Source of the DNA: Alitta virens
Taxonomy: Eukaryota; Annelida; Polychaeta; Phyllodocida; Nereididae
Reading direction: 5' to 3'
NCBI GenBank assembly: GCA_932294295.1
Contig: OW028574.1
Span: forward strand, 31,876,145-31,940,144
Length of the DNA: 64,000 bases
Shown: positions 23,401-38,400 of the stretch, piece after piece
Layout: the number at the start of each line of letters is the position of its first letter
How positions within the stretch are numbered: position 1 is the first letter of the stretch
Made by a program: the position numbers and the translations under genes
The notes under the pieces: generated by a model
What the model was told of the DNA's origin: nothing
The model's database searches: none
What the model saw: only the letters and a program-made list of their open reading frames with translations

Positions 23401-26400
23401 TAATGGAAAATATGGAAAAACTGCTGAAAATTGGGTTGTTTGCTAAATTCCCCAAACAGCTAAACCCTGGTACTCTATTTTTAGAATTATTTTCATAAAA
23501 AGTTTGGTACGTATGCTTTAAAATTTGTTAACCTTATGGACATGACTTGTTTTTCGAACATATAACGAGGGGAAAATGTGAAAAATTCATATTCTCCCAA
23601 ACCTCTACCTCTCAACTACTATTTTACCTACACAAATGAAATTTTGGTTAAAATGTCTAAATCATAGTCTTTTCACGTTCAAAATGTAATTTGAAATTTA
23701 TTTCCAACTTTTTAGAAAAATGATTATGGAGAATTTGGAAAAACTGCTCAAATTGTGTGGTTTGCTACATTCCCCAAACCTTGGTACTGGTTGTTTACAT
23801 CGGAATAAACATTTGGAGAAATAAATTGCATACATGCATGTTTTGAAATTTAGCTTTATTATCATAATTTTGTATGCAGTCTACAAGTAGACTGCTTAAT
23901 TATTTTGCGAGTGACAGTTCGCAGTCCATGAAAATTCACGAGGACTATATTTACATTATCATAACGCACACGCAACATATTGCTGGCCGAACAAAATAGG
24001 TTCATCGCTCAAAATTGTTTTGCTAAAAGCATACAATATTCGAAATTCTTGGATTTTTGGCCGCCGCAAATGATATGAAGCAATTTTGAATCGAAGACCA
24101 TAGGTCAAGAGTGGCGGGGTTAGTTTGCGCAATGGTGAGTTGTTCACACTGAGTTTCCAGGGACCCTCGGGACACGAGGGTCCTGACCAAAGACAGCTTT
24201 GTATGTATATAAGATATTATATGAAAAAAAAAATCTTCCTCAACAATTGGCAAAAATATGATAGACACTTCACTAATTACTATCTATGCTACGACGTATT
24301 GCAAAACTATATTGCAATACATTTCTTATTTTGGGCCCCTATAATCAAGTTCACAGGTCTATAGTCCAAAATTTGTACTTTGGTCAAATTCATTGCTTAA
24401 TTTTCTCAAATTTTCCGAGGGTATGTTGCTGCGGCAGCCTATGTTTCATACTTGCTATGGAGGTCGGAACATAACAACACTGCAGGAAGACACATCTCAA
24501 TTTACATTATGAAAGTGTCATACTAAAGACACCATGAATAGTGTAAATGATTACACGTAAGTATTGCGATCTATTATCTAATAATTATATTCTTAGCTCT
24601 GGAGCTGATGTGCTTCATTATTTCTACAGAGCAACTGTTTGAAATGCAGTCAACTTATATGCAAGCAGTCAAAAAGCAGATGTAATGATGAGATGACAAG
24701 GCCAGGAGTATCATGTTACAAGATACCCAGTGGGTGGGTGGACACTTGTCTCAACATAGATATCTCATATGAATATGAGGGGCTTTAGTGTTTATCTAAA
24801 AGAGGACCAAGGCTAAGGTTACAAGACCATGCAAAGACCACTTATATGTATGTTAAGTAAGTTTAGAATCTAGATCTGTTTGTAGACTATTAAAATGAAA
24901 GTTACATTAAATGTAACCAATGATATAAACGAAAGCTTTGAGCATTCAGATCATCAGATGTATATCAATAGGGTCAGCTAGTACAATTTGTCATGCTTAT
25001 ACATCTACACTACAGGAGCACTGGATTTATTCCAGATTAGACCCGCGGAGAAGCTCAATCGACTGTCCTTCAGTTTAATTAGAAAACAGATTATAATAAA
25101 ATATATACAGCTACTACATAGTACTAGATGCATTTTATTGGGCTAATAGGTTGATGGACAATTAATATAGCAAGCATCAACAGTAATGAACCCAGAGTCC
25201 ATCGGTTCATCCACATGCACACACAAAATGCATTGATTATATCTGCTAGCAAAAGGTTTGGGAGACGCAGATGGCAGACTATTGTCATCCGCTCTTGTCC
25301 ATTTCCATTACATTAGCATGATTATAGAAAGCACTGAATCAGACAGAATCTGTGGATGCAGGAAACATTGCATGGCAAATACTCATGTCGACAGTTGACA
25401 GACTATCTGGCCAGTTCTCCACACACTGTGCGCCTCTTCATGAGCTACATATCAACATGGTGGCTCCATGGTTTTAATGCTGGGGGCATAAGACCCTACC
25501 TATTGGGTATATATGCATGGAATCCAAGCCTCATTCAAATACGTTTTTGACTCTGGCATCATACCAGTAGCAATGACGATAGAAAATGCAAAATCTAAAA
25601 AATAAGGTCACCATGTATATACATGACTGTGATGTATATACATGACTGTGTCTGTTCAAAATGTTCATGATATGTTTATGCTGTAACTGCAGCATTAAGA
25701 CCATGGTTTCATTATGGGGTAGGAGTAATTATGAGGTTCCCCAATAGATGGACAACATTCTAATATTGTAGCTGTTTTTCAATTGCTGCATGGAGATTGC
25801 AACGTGAAAATCACGGGTCTTTGAAGTAGATGAAGAATTATTGAAGGTCTAAAATCAAGGCCAAGGCTAATATAGAACCTTCAAAAAATAACTCTCACAT
25901 TTAAACCTAAAATAAATACTGGTCCTTTTGAGGCCCACAAGAAAATTAGGCAAGTAATATTACAGCAGTCAAATTAAGTGCCATTCATTTTCTTACTTTA
26001 AAATTTATAGTTTTATTTTTCATATCAGATAGTGTCTTACCTTGCAATCTCCTACTATAGACTTCCACAATTCTGGAAAAAAAATGAACACAACCGAATG
26101 CTTATCAAATTACAAGAGTCAAACAAAAGAAACAAACAGCAATAAATCAGCAACTTTGATTGTTAAATGACATCTGCTATCATGAAATGATAACTACTAT
26201 AATAGAACAATTATCTAAGCAATACGATACGTAACACGATATCTGTTCCATGCAACACACAGTATAAGATGAACAATTGAAACAAAACGAGTTCAGAGAC
26301 AAGTAACTCACCTCGCCAATTTACTGAGGCCAACAACTCTTTTATTTGGTAAATAGCCTATAGAAACCTGAAACAAATATAAAAATTACTTAATATCTCC

Positions 26401-29400
26401 CAATTTTAACCAGAGATGAAACGAAATAATTGTGCAACAGCACATACTAAACCAAATGATCTGGCTATTAGTAACTACATGCAATATCATGTTCAATATA
26501 CATATATTAAAATAGGGCCACCTCATGAGTGGTATTTTAAGAGTAGGACATCAACCATGATCAACATTGTTTATGTAGGGCCAGCCAGTGATTAGGTATC
26601 TCCAACTAGGTATGGCTATCTTTGGCTTGATGTGCTTCAATACTAAAGGTTCCAAATCTTTGCACACCTTAAATGGTTCCAAATCTCTGCACCTTTAGCC
26701 ATTGTTAAAGGTTCTAAATATATGCAATTTGAAAGGTTTCAAATCTATATTTATGACAATTAAGCAATCATCTTTGTAGTTGTGTATTTTTTTTCCTCTG
26801 TCACTGTTCGGGCCCCTCAAGTCCCGAGGGTCCCTGGAAACTCATCGTGAACAACTCACCAGAAATCGAGTACAACTAAAACCCAGCCACTTTTGACCTG
26901 TGGTCCCTCGATTCAAAGTAGTTCAATTATGCGCGGTTTGCAACGCTTTATAATGGTGCGGAAAACGGAATCATTTGTTTTTACTTATGTTCTCAATCAC
27001 GACCATTAGTACTTTTATATAGCATTGTTTCAAATATTGTGTTGTAAGCATAGTGAGTAGTGTATCTGTGATTAACCAAATTCAGTTCAATAGAGTACAT
27101 ATCAGGGTTCCAACTTCCCAGCCCTTCATTAATTGCCGTCTGTCTACAAGTCGACCATAGTGATTGAGCACAGCGAGGGTCTTTTGACCTATGGTCCTCG
27201 ATTCAAAGTTGTTCAATGCTGTACAAAGAATACAAAACCACCGGAATTAGAATACTATACGCTGTTTTCGAAGCAATCTAGAACGGCAAAAATGGAACTA
27301 ATTGGTTCGGTCAGCAAATACGTTGAACGTGGATAGCGAGCTAGAAATATAGGTCACTTTGAGTTTCCAGGGACCCTGAAGATTCAAGGCTTCAACTCAG
27401 CATCATCGAGAAGATTGAGTGCCAAGCATCAAAATTATGCATTTTCCTCCTGGTGCAATCTTAAATTCCCGAGATATACCTGATTCTAATGTAAAATTCC
27501 ATGATTATATCTTGGAAAAACTGAAACTCATTTTTCAGGGATTTCAGCATTAGGGTTTTCCCTGATTTCCATAATGGCCAGGAATACTGATTTAATTAAT
27601 TTTTTAAATAGTATCCTACAAGCGAATTAATTTCAAACATGTCAACTTACTTTTCCGAAAAAGGGAACCATGTGATGTTCACACATGGAAAACATCTCGA
27701 TGTCACGGACTATCACCATCTCATCATGGTCTTCATCAAAGATTGCATCGTTCAAGACATCTGGAACAAAATATAATTATGACTGATAAATAATTAGACA
27801 ACCGTGCTCAATTTCTGCCAAAAGATGGCGCTTGACTGGGGCATAGCACCGGTCTTTCTGTGAACTCACGCTAATCATCAAAGGATAAGGTAACAAGTAT
27901 TCCTTCTAAAAAGGATTGGGCGTTGAGTAGAGGTTTGATGATATGGGGAATGACTGTAAATGAAAAGCAACGTAGTGACAACACAGGGGATTTTGTAGAA
28001 AAGTTATATTTTTTCTGAAATGGAACGGCCTTTTATAAACAGTAAGGCACTGTGGCAAAAACATGCTTGAGTATCATATGACTAAGAATCTTTTCTAATA
28101 ACAAAATGTTTAATGATCTAGGAATGTAGAATAATGAGCTATGAAACATGTTGTAAGGGTGTGCTGTTTTTGCAACAGTAGTGGTTTCCATGTGATAAAA
28201 ATGGTGTATATAGATATAGGCGACTTACAGACAAAACAATTCTGTAATGCAATGTACATATAATATATAAATAGTAATACTACCCCTGAATAATGTATGA
28301 GTATCTTAGGAATAGGAACTGTTCTGAATAGGAACATTTGCAATGAAAGCCTGGCACTGTAATGACCTAATGTAAATAAAAAATAAGGATGGAATTGCGA
28401 ATAATCTGGAATACATATTGTAAAGGTGTGTTTTAAGCAGGAGCTTTAATAATGGGCTAAGAGCAGTGTATAATCATACAGTTGATATTGCCAAAAAAAG
28501 CATTGTGTAATGTCATATACAATAAATTGGCCATAATGTAGTTATCTTAAAAGTATAGATATATATTTCAATGAAAGTAATTATGATACACCATATACGG
28601 GTGAGCTGCTGCTTAGTGGAGTGAGTGTTTTAACAAGCTTAAGATGCAGTTTTCATTAAATTTTGTAAGGAAATTTTTTTATATGAATGGGGAACTGCTG
28701 TTGTCAACACATGCACAAGTATGTTATCACAAACATTTTCTACAAACAAGTCTATTATGATCAACAGTGCAATATCATGAACGAATGTCAAAGTTTCAGT
28801 AAACTTGTGCAATTAAAGCTTTTATATGAACAGTAAGGCACTGTTGTGAACACAAACATGTGCATCTTAACACTAGTAACAGTTTGAACTGGGCATTCTA
28901 ATGCTGGTAAGCACTGCAATAGCATTACTGATGTGTGAAAGTTTCTATAAATGCAAAGAAAGCGTATATATGAACAATAAACCAGTGTTGTGAACACGTG
29001 GATGGGCCTGTTATGACTAGGATGGATGGATGGATAGAAGGGCTTTACGTCCTGTATTTTCGCACTTGTTGAGGCCTAAAAGGACTCAAAAATAGTTGCC
29101 CTAACCTCTCAAGCTATACAGGAATAGAAAGATAATGAAAAAAGGTTTAAGAAAATATTTTTTTGGTTGCTGTACCTTGTATAGGACCCAGGTTCAAAAC
29201 GCCTGAAAATTGCATATATAGGACACTCTGTGACCTTGACCCTGTAACCCAAAATTCTGAAATAACTCACATTTGTGAAGCACATGTATATACACTCCTG
29301 TGAATTTTTTTGGTTCAATCTATCAACAACATTTTGGTCTAAGTAAGCAATTCAGGCTTTATGAGTGATAAAAAAATTCTAGGACCTAAGCTGTTTGATG

Positions 29401-32400
29401 AAGTTTATTGCCCTTTTACAGTCATGTAGTACTACCCAGAGGACATATGTGTGAAAAGTATGAAGAAAATTTAAGAAGTCTTTCCTACTTTTTTGGGGCA
29501 AAACACGTAAACTTCCTAACATTCATTGTAAAAATTGCTGACTCAGCGGTCTAGGGTTCAAGGAGGTAGGTAGGTCAGCAATTCAGGCTTTATGAGTGAA
29601 AAAAAAATTCTAGGACCTAATCTGTTTGATTAAAGTAATTGCCCTTTTACAGTCATGTAGTACTACACAGAGTACATATATGTGCAAAATATGAATGAAA
29701 TTGAAGACTTTCTTCCTGGTTTTTTGGGGCGATACACGTAAACTTCCTAACATTCATTGTAAACATTGCTGACTCAGCGGTTCAGGGTTGGCAGGTCTCC
29801 CCATTGGATAACATGGGAAAGAGAATTTTGGCTCCAAGTTCGAAACTGGTAAAGGTTGGTGAATAGACAAGGTATCCTATGTAAAGTCCTAATTTTTCTC
29901 TACATAATGACACCAGTTGCATGAAATTTGGTTGAATAGAACTCGAGTTAAAAATTATTGAAATTTGGACTGAAAAAAAATTCTTGGGCCTAAGACAAAA
30001 ACTCTGACATGCATAATTATAGTCAGAATGGCAACATAGAAATGTGAATGTTAGTTAAGACTTAGCTTGGACACCACTACCTGTCAATCACACATAAAAA
30101 TGACGAAGCCTGACTGTTTTTGGAGAAAATGAGTAGCCGTTCCATCATTCACTATCTTCCCCGTAGCCGAAATGACTTTTCAGGAAGTTCGAAAGGCACC
30201 TGCAGCTGTCAGCTATCAGCAAAAGGAAGCCACAACGAATCTGAATTGCGGAGCTTAAATCGGTTACTCCCATGGGATGAACTGCCACTTAACAATTATT
30301 AATGTGCAAAAGGAATATCCTTTCACAGTCTTACACCATTTTGGACTAATTAAGCCTATTAATCAAAAACTTGCCGCCGTATTTACATGTTGGCCTAACC
30401 CAATACAGCTCCATAAAGGCCGTTTGGAATCCGCCTTTCATGTACTGGTGCTTGGCACTGGATCGTAGTGCCGCTTTTCGGAAGAAAACGCAACTGCTAG
30501 CACTCAGTCATTAAAGGAGTATAATGATCCTATCTTATCCTATCTTATCCTAAAAACCATAACAAAAAGCCATTCACACTTGTTCTATCTGCAGCATTTT
30601 TTGGGTGGGTCTATTGTATTATCTTTCTGCCTAAGTCTGAAGCTCAGCCAATTTATAGGAACAGCAGTCAGAGACAGACATAATGCCAATTTAATGTCTC
30701 GCTAGCACAAATGAGTCTTGCAACTGACAGACACTGCAATTTAGCATTATGTACGCCTTGGTACAAATCCTCATATACGACGATTAGCTATTGTATATAT
30801 ATGAGCCACACTTCGCTGCATGGGATAGGATAATGGACGATGTGACTAACATATACATATTCTTTAAGTTTAATAATTTTGTTAATTTTCGTCCGATTTT
30901 CAAGATTTTTTCTGAAACCTGAGATTGCCATCTTTCTGAATATTACGTGATCTTCATTAATTAATAAGACGAATTATTGACGAATTTATTGACTATTTTA
31001 TATTCCGAATATTTCTCTTACTGGAATTAAATCTAGACTCTTTGGAAGTGAGAAGAATCAAATCTGACTTGATATTGTTCTTTACGATAATCTCAAACAT
31101 CACTTGTATTAATATAGATAATTCTTATACGTTAGTTACCACATATCGTGGCCATAATCGGCATCGGTTCGTTAATAATAGCTAAACGGAAAAAAGAAAA
31201 TTATACTGGAGTAATAGATTAACCAAAAATGGGAACAATTTAAATCAAAATATTGTAAATAGCACATCTGTACAAGCAGACAAGCATTCAAAGGAAAGTT
31301 GAAAATGATGCAATATATTGGTAGGGGGAGTGTTTATATACCTTAACCCCCCCCCCCCCCTCCACCAATGTGTTTTTTTTATCAATAAAATATTCAAATA
31401 TTCAAAATATTAAGACTCATCATGCACATTGACAAGGCACCTATTGAACACCTAGCCTAATAGAAATATCAGCGGTACAAAACAATGACACAATGGTCAC
31501 GTGAAGCTGTCCATAATATCCCACACCTGGCTATGTTCCTCATGAATAGTCAAATCATGGAGTCACAAGCTTCATGGTCAAATACACTATCCCTAATTTC
31601 CATGAGGTCATGACCTTGTTGCTTAGCAACCCAAGCAAATTCAACAGAGATGTCAATTCGCGATCTAACGCTTGTCCGAAAATACAGTTTTCCCTGAAGA
31701 AATTATTCAGCTATTTAGTTAGACAGGACAATGACTCTGTAAAATTTTACACTGACCAGAAACAGTGAAAATAATGACATTTGAACTTGTGACATTTCAT
31801 GCAGGAATTTTTGACAAATTATATTTATAAGAAGGCGAACTCAAAGTCACTTTGATCATGGAGTCACTATACATGCTTTGATTAAGCAATCGCATAATTT
31901 GCTTTTTTTTTCTCACCCAAATTTTCACACGAGCAGTTTATGCTTTGTGCCACATGTCAGGGTTTTTTCGTGGGCTGTCTGGCTACGGAATTCACTCGTG
32001 GCGTAGATCTATACGCAGTCTCACTCGTTAAGAGTCTCACTCATTTGGTTGCTGTCTCACTTCTCCAGACTCGATTATTTTCTTCATATTTTAATTTGTC
32101 GCACTCTAAGAGAACCAGAATACATTTTTAATGTAAACTGGTTGGAAAGGGCCAAAACTCACTCATTCACCACTCCAGAACTTGACATCTCTGCCTCCAT
32201 CGACAGCCCATGCACTCATGGGTTTCTTGAGCTGATCCACCACTGTGGTTGGATATTATTATAATACCATGGTGATGTCATGGATCTGTGTGTCCACTAA
32301 AAGCTTCCATCCATTAGGGAGGTCGATGTAGGACGTCATGGACTAAGCTCTTTTGAAGCAGAGTGTGATGTAATATTGTAGGCCGACATCTAGCTTAGAT

Positions 32401-35400
32401 GTAGCTCAAATGAACAATGATGAAGAGTGCGCCCAGTTTGCAAGATCGACACTGCTCATGAATGAGCTTCAGGGTTAAAAAAAATTCTATCAGTGCACAA
32501 TTTAAGTATATGGTCTCACCTTCATTTTAATGCAAAATGTAAAAAATTCTGTTCGGGAAATGTTAAGATATTTGAATTACACCATAGAGAGCTTCATGAT
32601 AACTTGGTGTTGAAACTAAAACTAAATGTTTACTGCATAAAATATTAGTATATGCTCAGACAACCATTAACAAATGATTAAGAAAAAGTTATGAATACAT
32701 CTGTATGGACAATATATATACCACACATTAACCTCTATTTCAGTAACCTTGCATCAATTATGATAAAGGAATTTTCGATTTACACACAGTATCCAGCACT
32801 CAATGCTGCTTAATAGCCTTTAAAATATTTAACTTTGTAATTTTTAGTGCAGGGATTTTTTCCCAAAAATATATTATTTAGTAATGTCATGAACGTCAAG
32901 CAGTAAATTGGCTCCATAGACATCTTAACCCAGCATTTAATGACACCTTTTTCTGTTCCACATAATACCTCATAAACTTCATACAGTCCGCACTGGTTAA
33001 ACCATGTCCATGATTGATGCAAGGTCAAGGAATGAAATATTCACATTAGGCCATAATGACAACATTCATATTTTATGACAAAATGAGCAATATTTATGAA
33101 AATATTTGATAATTTTTTTATGTATTGAGGCTAACTCATCTAAAAAATAGATTTTAGTCTCTCCTAATGATAGAAATTAATTTTACAATGATTTAACTTG
33201 ATAAATTTCTTCATAACTTTTTTTTATGATTGTCACGGCAAATACTTCCATTTTATGTTGAGTAAACATTTAGTTTCAGTTTCTTAAACCCAGTTATTTG
33301 GTTATCATGAAGTTCTCTAGGGTGTGATAAACCAAACATTTAGAATTTAAATATCTTAAAATTTTCCCAGAATTGTTCACTTTTTGCATTAAAATGAGGG
33401 TTAGACCATATATACTAAATTCGTGCACTGACATAATCTTTGTTCAATTTTTTTAACAGTGAAGTATATATTCAGGAGCACCATGAAGAAAAGAACCTGA
33501 TCACTATGGTCTAAATGCATGGCTAGCATTTCTCCCAGCTACAGTGCTGTTATCAAGGCGAGCTACAGGAACCAGATATATAGCTGACGCAGGCCCTGCT
33601 ATTGCATTTATGCATGAATCCGCCTAAATGGTTTGGAGCCGGTCTGGCCCTTCACAATCCTCATACTGCAGTGCAGGCTTGATCGTGCCTTGATCTGTTG
33701 CAATGCCAAAACGACCTGGCCCCACTGTGATAATACTCTTCAGCATGAACAAAAATAAGGCCAAGGTCTCAAACACTGTGTAGGCAGTAATTCCACCCAC
33801 AAACACAGAAGGTCACTCATCACGTTCATAAATGGTGACTGGCCAGTATTGAATGAGTCAAAGGCAACAGAAACAACATGATCGACCACATGAACAAGCC
33901 ATGGACAAATGCCTAACAGCAACAACATTATTGATGAGGCCATTGGACCGCTTGGGTGGTTTAGAGGTTAAGACATCTGCCAGCTGGCACAACTAAAGAT
34001 CCCTGGGTTCAAATTCTAGTCCAGGCACGAAGCTGAATCCAGTTTTAACATTTCCTGTGACGTCACAGTATAACTTAAGTGAAGTCAAGGACAAGAAAAA
34101 ACTATATTGTTTTGTAACCAGTCTTACAGCGTTAAGTTACGGCATACAGCTCTGCTGAAGGTCCCGGGACCTGGGTTCAATCCCAGGCCCGGGCCATCTT
34201 CATGAGCTATATCCCAGCTGGATGTCGATTGCATGAGATGTTAATTATATTGGAGGTGCCTTGTACTCAGTGTCTATGCTAAAACAAGTAAAAGACCCCA
34301 CCAATAGGGTAAATGTGTAACATGGTGCGGCATCCAAACCTTATCATCTCATCATTGCCTCTGGCAGCTGGTCACATAAGCTGACATAGCTTCAGACCCA
34401 GTAGCATTGAGACCTATATGGACATATATGTCATAGATCGTAATCCAGCACACTTGTTTAAATGCCTCTAACTTCCTTATTTCTTGTCCGACTTTAATGC
34501 TGTAAAAAAAAAATGCAGAAGACCTGCTCTACATGAATACATAACTATGTGTATGCCTAGTAGTCATTGCTTCTATACCAGTAACCCACCTAAGCTTCTC
34601 TACGTTTTTACACAGATTTTCGGGTATACGTTATTTCGACGTTATAACGGACTCCAGTTATCCAAATATCTTGGTATTTTTTCATAAAATAAAATTCACT
34701 TAGTTCCCTCAATTGAAGGTAAAAATCTGTTGTTTTATCAGATATTATAACGATTCTTAGAACAAGCAGTTTTGCAGCTACATCTGTGTATTTGTGGCAC
34801 TGGTGAGTCTTGTTGACCATGAGCAACCTGTTTGGAGCCTCCCAAGTCTCTAAATAGGCAGGCACCCATAGGGAGCCTCTCAGGTCAGGTGACTAAGACT
34901 GAAGCAGCAAGCATGGTAGCCCAATCCGGGCTGTTATTTGTGAAATAAAGCTTCAAAACTTAAGGTCTGGAGTGCTGAGTGCCACATGGTAGCAGAGCGT
35001 AGTTGGGTAAACCCCCCCCCCCCCCCCCATGTGTGTTGGTGTGCTGACTGAATTTCAAGACAAGTGAGTGGAAGGTGCCAGTTTCCAGTCCAGGAGTGTC
35101 CAGAGGGCCAAGGACCAGCCAGGACACACAGTGGGAGACGTCCCAGGCCAAGTGGGTCATTATTCTCAGGAGCAAGCCAGTGGTTGCTGCAACTGATGGA
35201 CAAGTGGAGACTGGTGGTGATCACAACACATGGAGGGCAATGAACTACTTGCAGTTCAGGACACTTATCAAGAGCTCCAGCCTATTTCATCTCAATTTGG
35301 AGACTGTAAGTCAACTTAATTAATCGAAATCGAAATTTGGAGATTGGAGGCCAGGTAAGTAATTACCTAAGTTCCTGGTACAGTGACACCTGAGCTCATG

Positions 35401-38400
35401 AACTGTTGACATTTTATTTGAATTTTACTTTGACAGTTTATTTGATGTGTTAAGTTATTGGTAACATTTCAATTGATTAATTGAAATTTTTATTAATTTC
35501 TTGGCAATTTTGGAGTTTATTGTTAAATTGAGAGATCCACCTGTTTAAATTGCTGATTGTCTAGAGACTAGACCAGACTAGATACTTTGTACTAGCACTG
35601 AGTTTGACAATTGTTGACCTTTTTGTTTAAGTGATCAAAACGCTTAAAGCAGGTCACAACCCTTAACAGATTAAGTCATTAATTCTTTGTTTTGATCTAG
35701 TGCAGGGCTCTCCCAAAGCCAAATTAGCTTTGACTAATAGATTAAAGTCTAGATTGGTTTGATATCACTCAGCTGATCAGTTCAATCACAGGCGTTTGCC
35801 AACATATATGACATTTGATGACACACTTATACTTTAACTAATACCAAGGCTACTGACTGCCTTAATTGGCTTCTCATCTCAAGAGCCCCCTATGTCATTT
35901 GCAACTGCCAATCAGAATGTAGCTGAATACACTAGGAAATGCCCTGAGCTTGATGGCAATTATTTTGCTAGTTTACCAGTTAGACGTAAATACAAACAAA
36001 TTAGCTTAATAGCATATAGGCTGGCTTATGGCATTGAATGTCTAACAGTGAAATTGCATATCAATTTGTTTTGTTTGCATTGATTACACTCAATTCTTAA
36101 ACAAAGATTACTCAGGTCACTTAATTGGCTTAAAGCTGACAGCAGACTGTGCTTGGGAGATATGGCCAATCAGGAAGCGCCATCATGTGTGTAGATGGTG
36201 AAATATGCAAATCTAGCATTAGAGAGATGAGAATTGAACATTTCCCAGCCTACAGGCAAGGAATTCCTTGTATATAAGTGGTAAAGACCCAAAAATAATG
36301 GAAGTTATCACTTAGAATAAGAAGGAAAATTATTTTTGTGTATAATATAACCAGTTTTGATGTGTAATATATTATAGGCAGTTATGCAGGGGGAGTAAAA
36401 GCTGTTTTTGACAAAGTCAGTAGCCTTGGTCTTACAGTATACTAACTTGCTAAGGGCTGTAATGATGGCAAACGCCTGTGGTTCAATTTGGTATTTTGTT
36501 GACATTTCACTGTTGATACAAATTGTTATTGATTTAGTGTTCTAGTTACTTGCGTAACGTTTGCAAGGCATTCATAATTATTTTATGATTTTTGATTTCT
36601 ACATTGATGTTTATTTCATAATTGCCAATACTATATTGCATTTTAAGAGACTTTTGCACACTTGCTTAGTTTTCATATGCCAATGATTGCAAATTTGAGT
36701 TAATTGTTTTAAGACAATTGGGATTAAGTGTTTCAAAAAGTACAGATTTTCACTCTACTTGGATTGTGCTGCCCCAACAATTTAATTTATAAATAATCAA
36801 TCTGATCAAAATTATAGATTCAATTGTGCCACATAAAAAAAAAAATATATATATAATAATTTCCAAAAGCCTGTGATACCAGAACTTGTGGTGTTAGTTA
36901 GACTTGTGTACTGGTACTTGACTATCAACTGGTACTTGACTGTCACACTGGACTATCATACTGGTACTTGACTATCACATTGACTATCAGACTTGTACTT
37001 GACTTTCCTACTTTTATTACTTTGATAATTTCTGACTTAGTTCATCTGTCATTGCTCGTTTAGTGATTTGGCAGTTGACTTGTGGGTACTTTACATATTC
37101 CCAGTTTATATTTTAATACTTGTACTTGTTAGCAAGCTACATGATGGCTGAGTCTAAAGGTGCTCAAGGTGCCATACCTAAGAAAATGGCATTATTCGCA
37201 AAACCTCTGTCTGAAGGCACTACCACCTGAACAACCGTCATGTCATCCATCTTGACGCCGTCTGCAGTCCCTATCAAAACGACTATCACCTCCTGGATGT
37301 CTGCGTCCTTCTTCTGCTCCTCTAACCATGTCACCAAATCCCACTGTCTTGTGACTGAAGAACTCTGGCACACTTCAGCTGGTGGTGGGTTACCATAAGC
37401 GGTGGCCTGGTCTACCACAAGCTGCCCCTGACACACAGCTTGCAGCGTGGAGGACATCATCTGCTTCCAAGAGTCACCTGGAAGGCGCGACAGGGCATCC
37501 CTGACATGTGATGGGGGTTTGTAGTATATGTCAAAGTCGTAATCACATAACAAGTTCTGGTATCACAGGCTTTTTGATAGGGACTGCAGACGGAGTCACT
37601 ACATCTGATGCTCATAGGATGATCCGCCAACGTAGTAAGTTGGTCATAGATGAGAACGGCCTCCTTGAACGACATGTTAAGATGGATGACACGACGGTTG
37701 TTCAGGTGGTAGTGCCTAGAAGTCTTCAGACAGAGGTTTTGCGACAGTTGCATGACAAGATGGGCCACCTCGGGATTGACAGGACTCTTGAACTTTTGAG
37801 AGATCGGTTCTACTTCCCCAGGATGGAAAACTTCACAACAGAGTACATCAGGAAGTGTGGTGCTTGTCTCCGGCGAAAGTCAAAAGGCCAGGTTGCGCCT
37901 ATGGGAAAATTGGAGTCTGTTGGTCAAATGGATCTGTTGTGTATGGACTTCTTGTCTATTGAGACATCCACGGGTGGATTTTCAAACATCTTGGTCATGA
38001 CAGACCATTTTACGCAGTATGCTCAGGCAGTACCCACGAAAGACCAGACAGCAAAGATCACCGCAAGAGTACTCACGGACAGGTTCATCAATCACTATGG
38101 GGTCAATCCATATGAATTCACCGAAATTCAGATAAACTTCCCAGGTCACCATCTCAAAAAATTCTGCAAAGAATACAATTGAGGCAAGAGTTCTGAACTT
38201 ACGCATTATACCAAGTTTTAGAAAGTCAAAGTGCAATAAATAGAGGGCAGGTGCACTAGGAAAGCGTTTGAACTCCAACAGACATTAGTTTTCCATTTGT
38301 GATGGCTGAGTCTGAGCCCTGACAGAAAGCAGATCAATAAACGACGAAGATAACTTCACTAAAGATCGGAAACGGCGGAAAATAATCGAAGAACGAAAGG

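Larger units (their letters stand above)
21011..26040. other. GCH1 intron 4 with diverged repeats
   Basis: 5.0 kb, AT-rich, no host exon. It holds two tandemly arranged diverged copies of about 220 bp (from 23250 and from 23563; shared words 'aggggaaaatgtg' and 'ctctcaactacta') and fragments of two dispersed repeats (24088-24180 and 24310-24445). Confidence 0.55.
36865..37574. repeat. 25-bp perfect inverted repeat enclosing inverted Gypsy segment
   Basis: AAAGCCTGTGATACCAGAAC lies within the 25-bp arm at 36865-36889, and its exact complement is at 37550-37574. The enclosed part includes an ACTGGTACTTGACTATCA minisatellite (36900-37010) and a Gypsy RNase H/linker segment in reverse orientation. 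It marks a rearrangement breakpoint. Confidence 0.8.

Noticed and set aside
34987..38182. Complete Ty3/Gypsy retrotransposon
   Set aside because: Only a possible LTR end, a primer-binding-site-like word, part of RNase H (inverted) and part of integrase are present; no RT, protease or second LTR.
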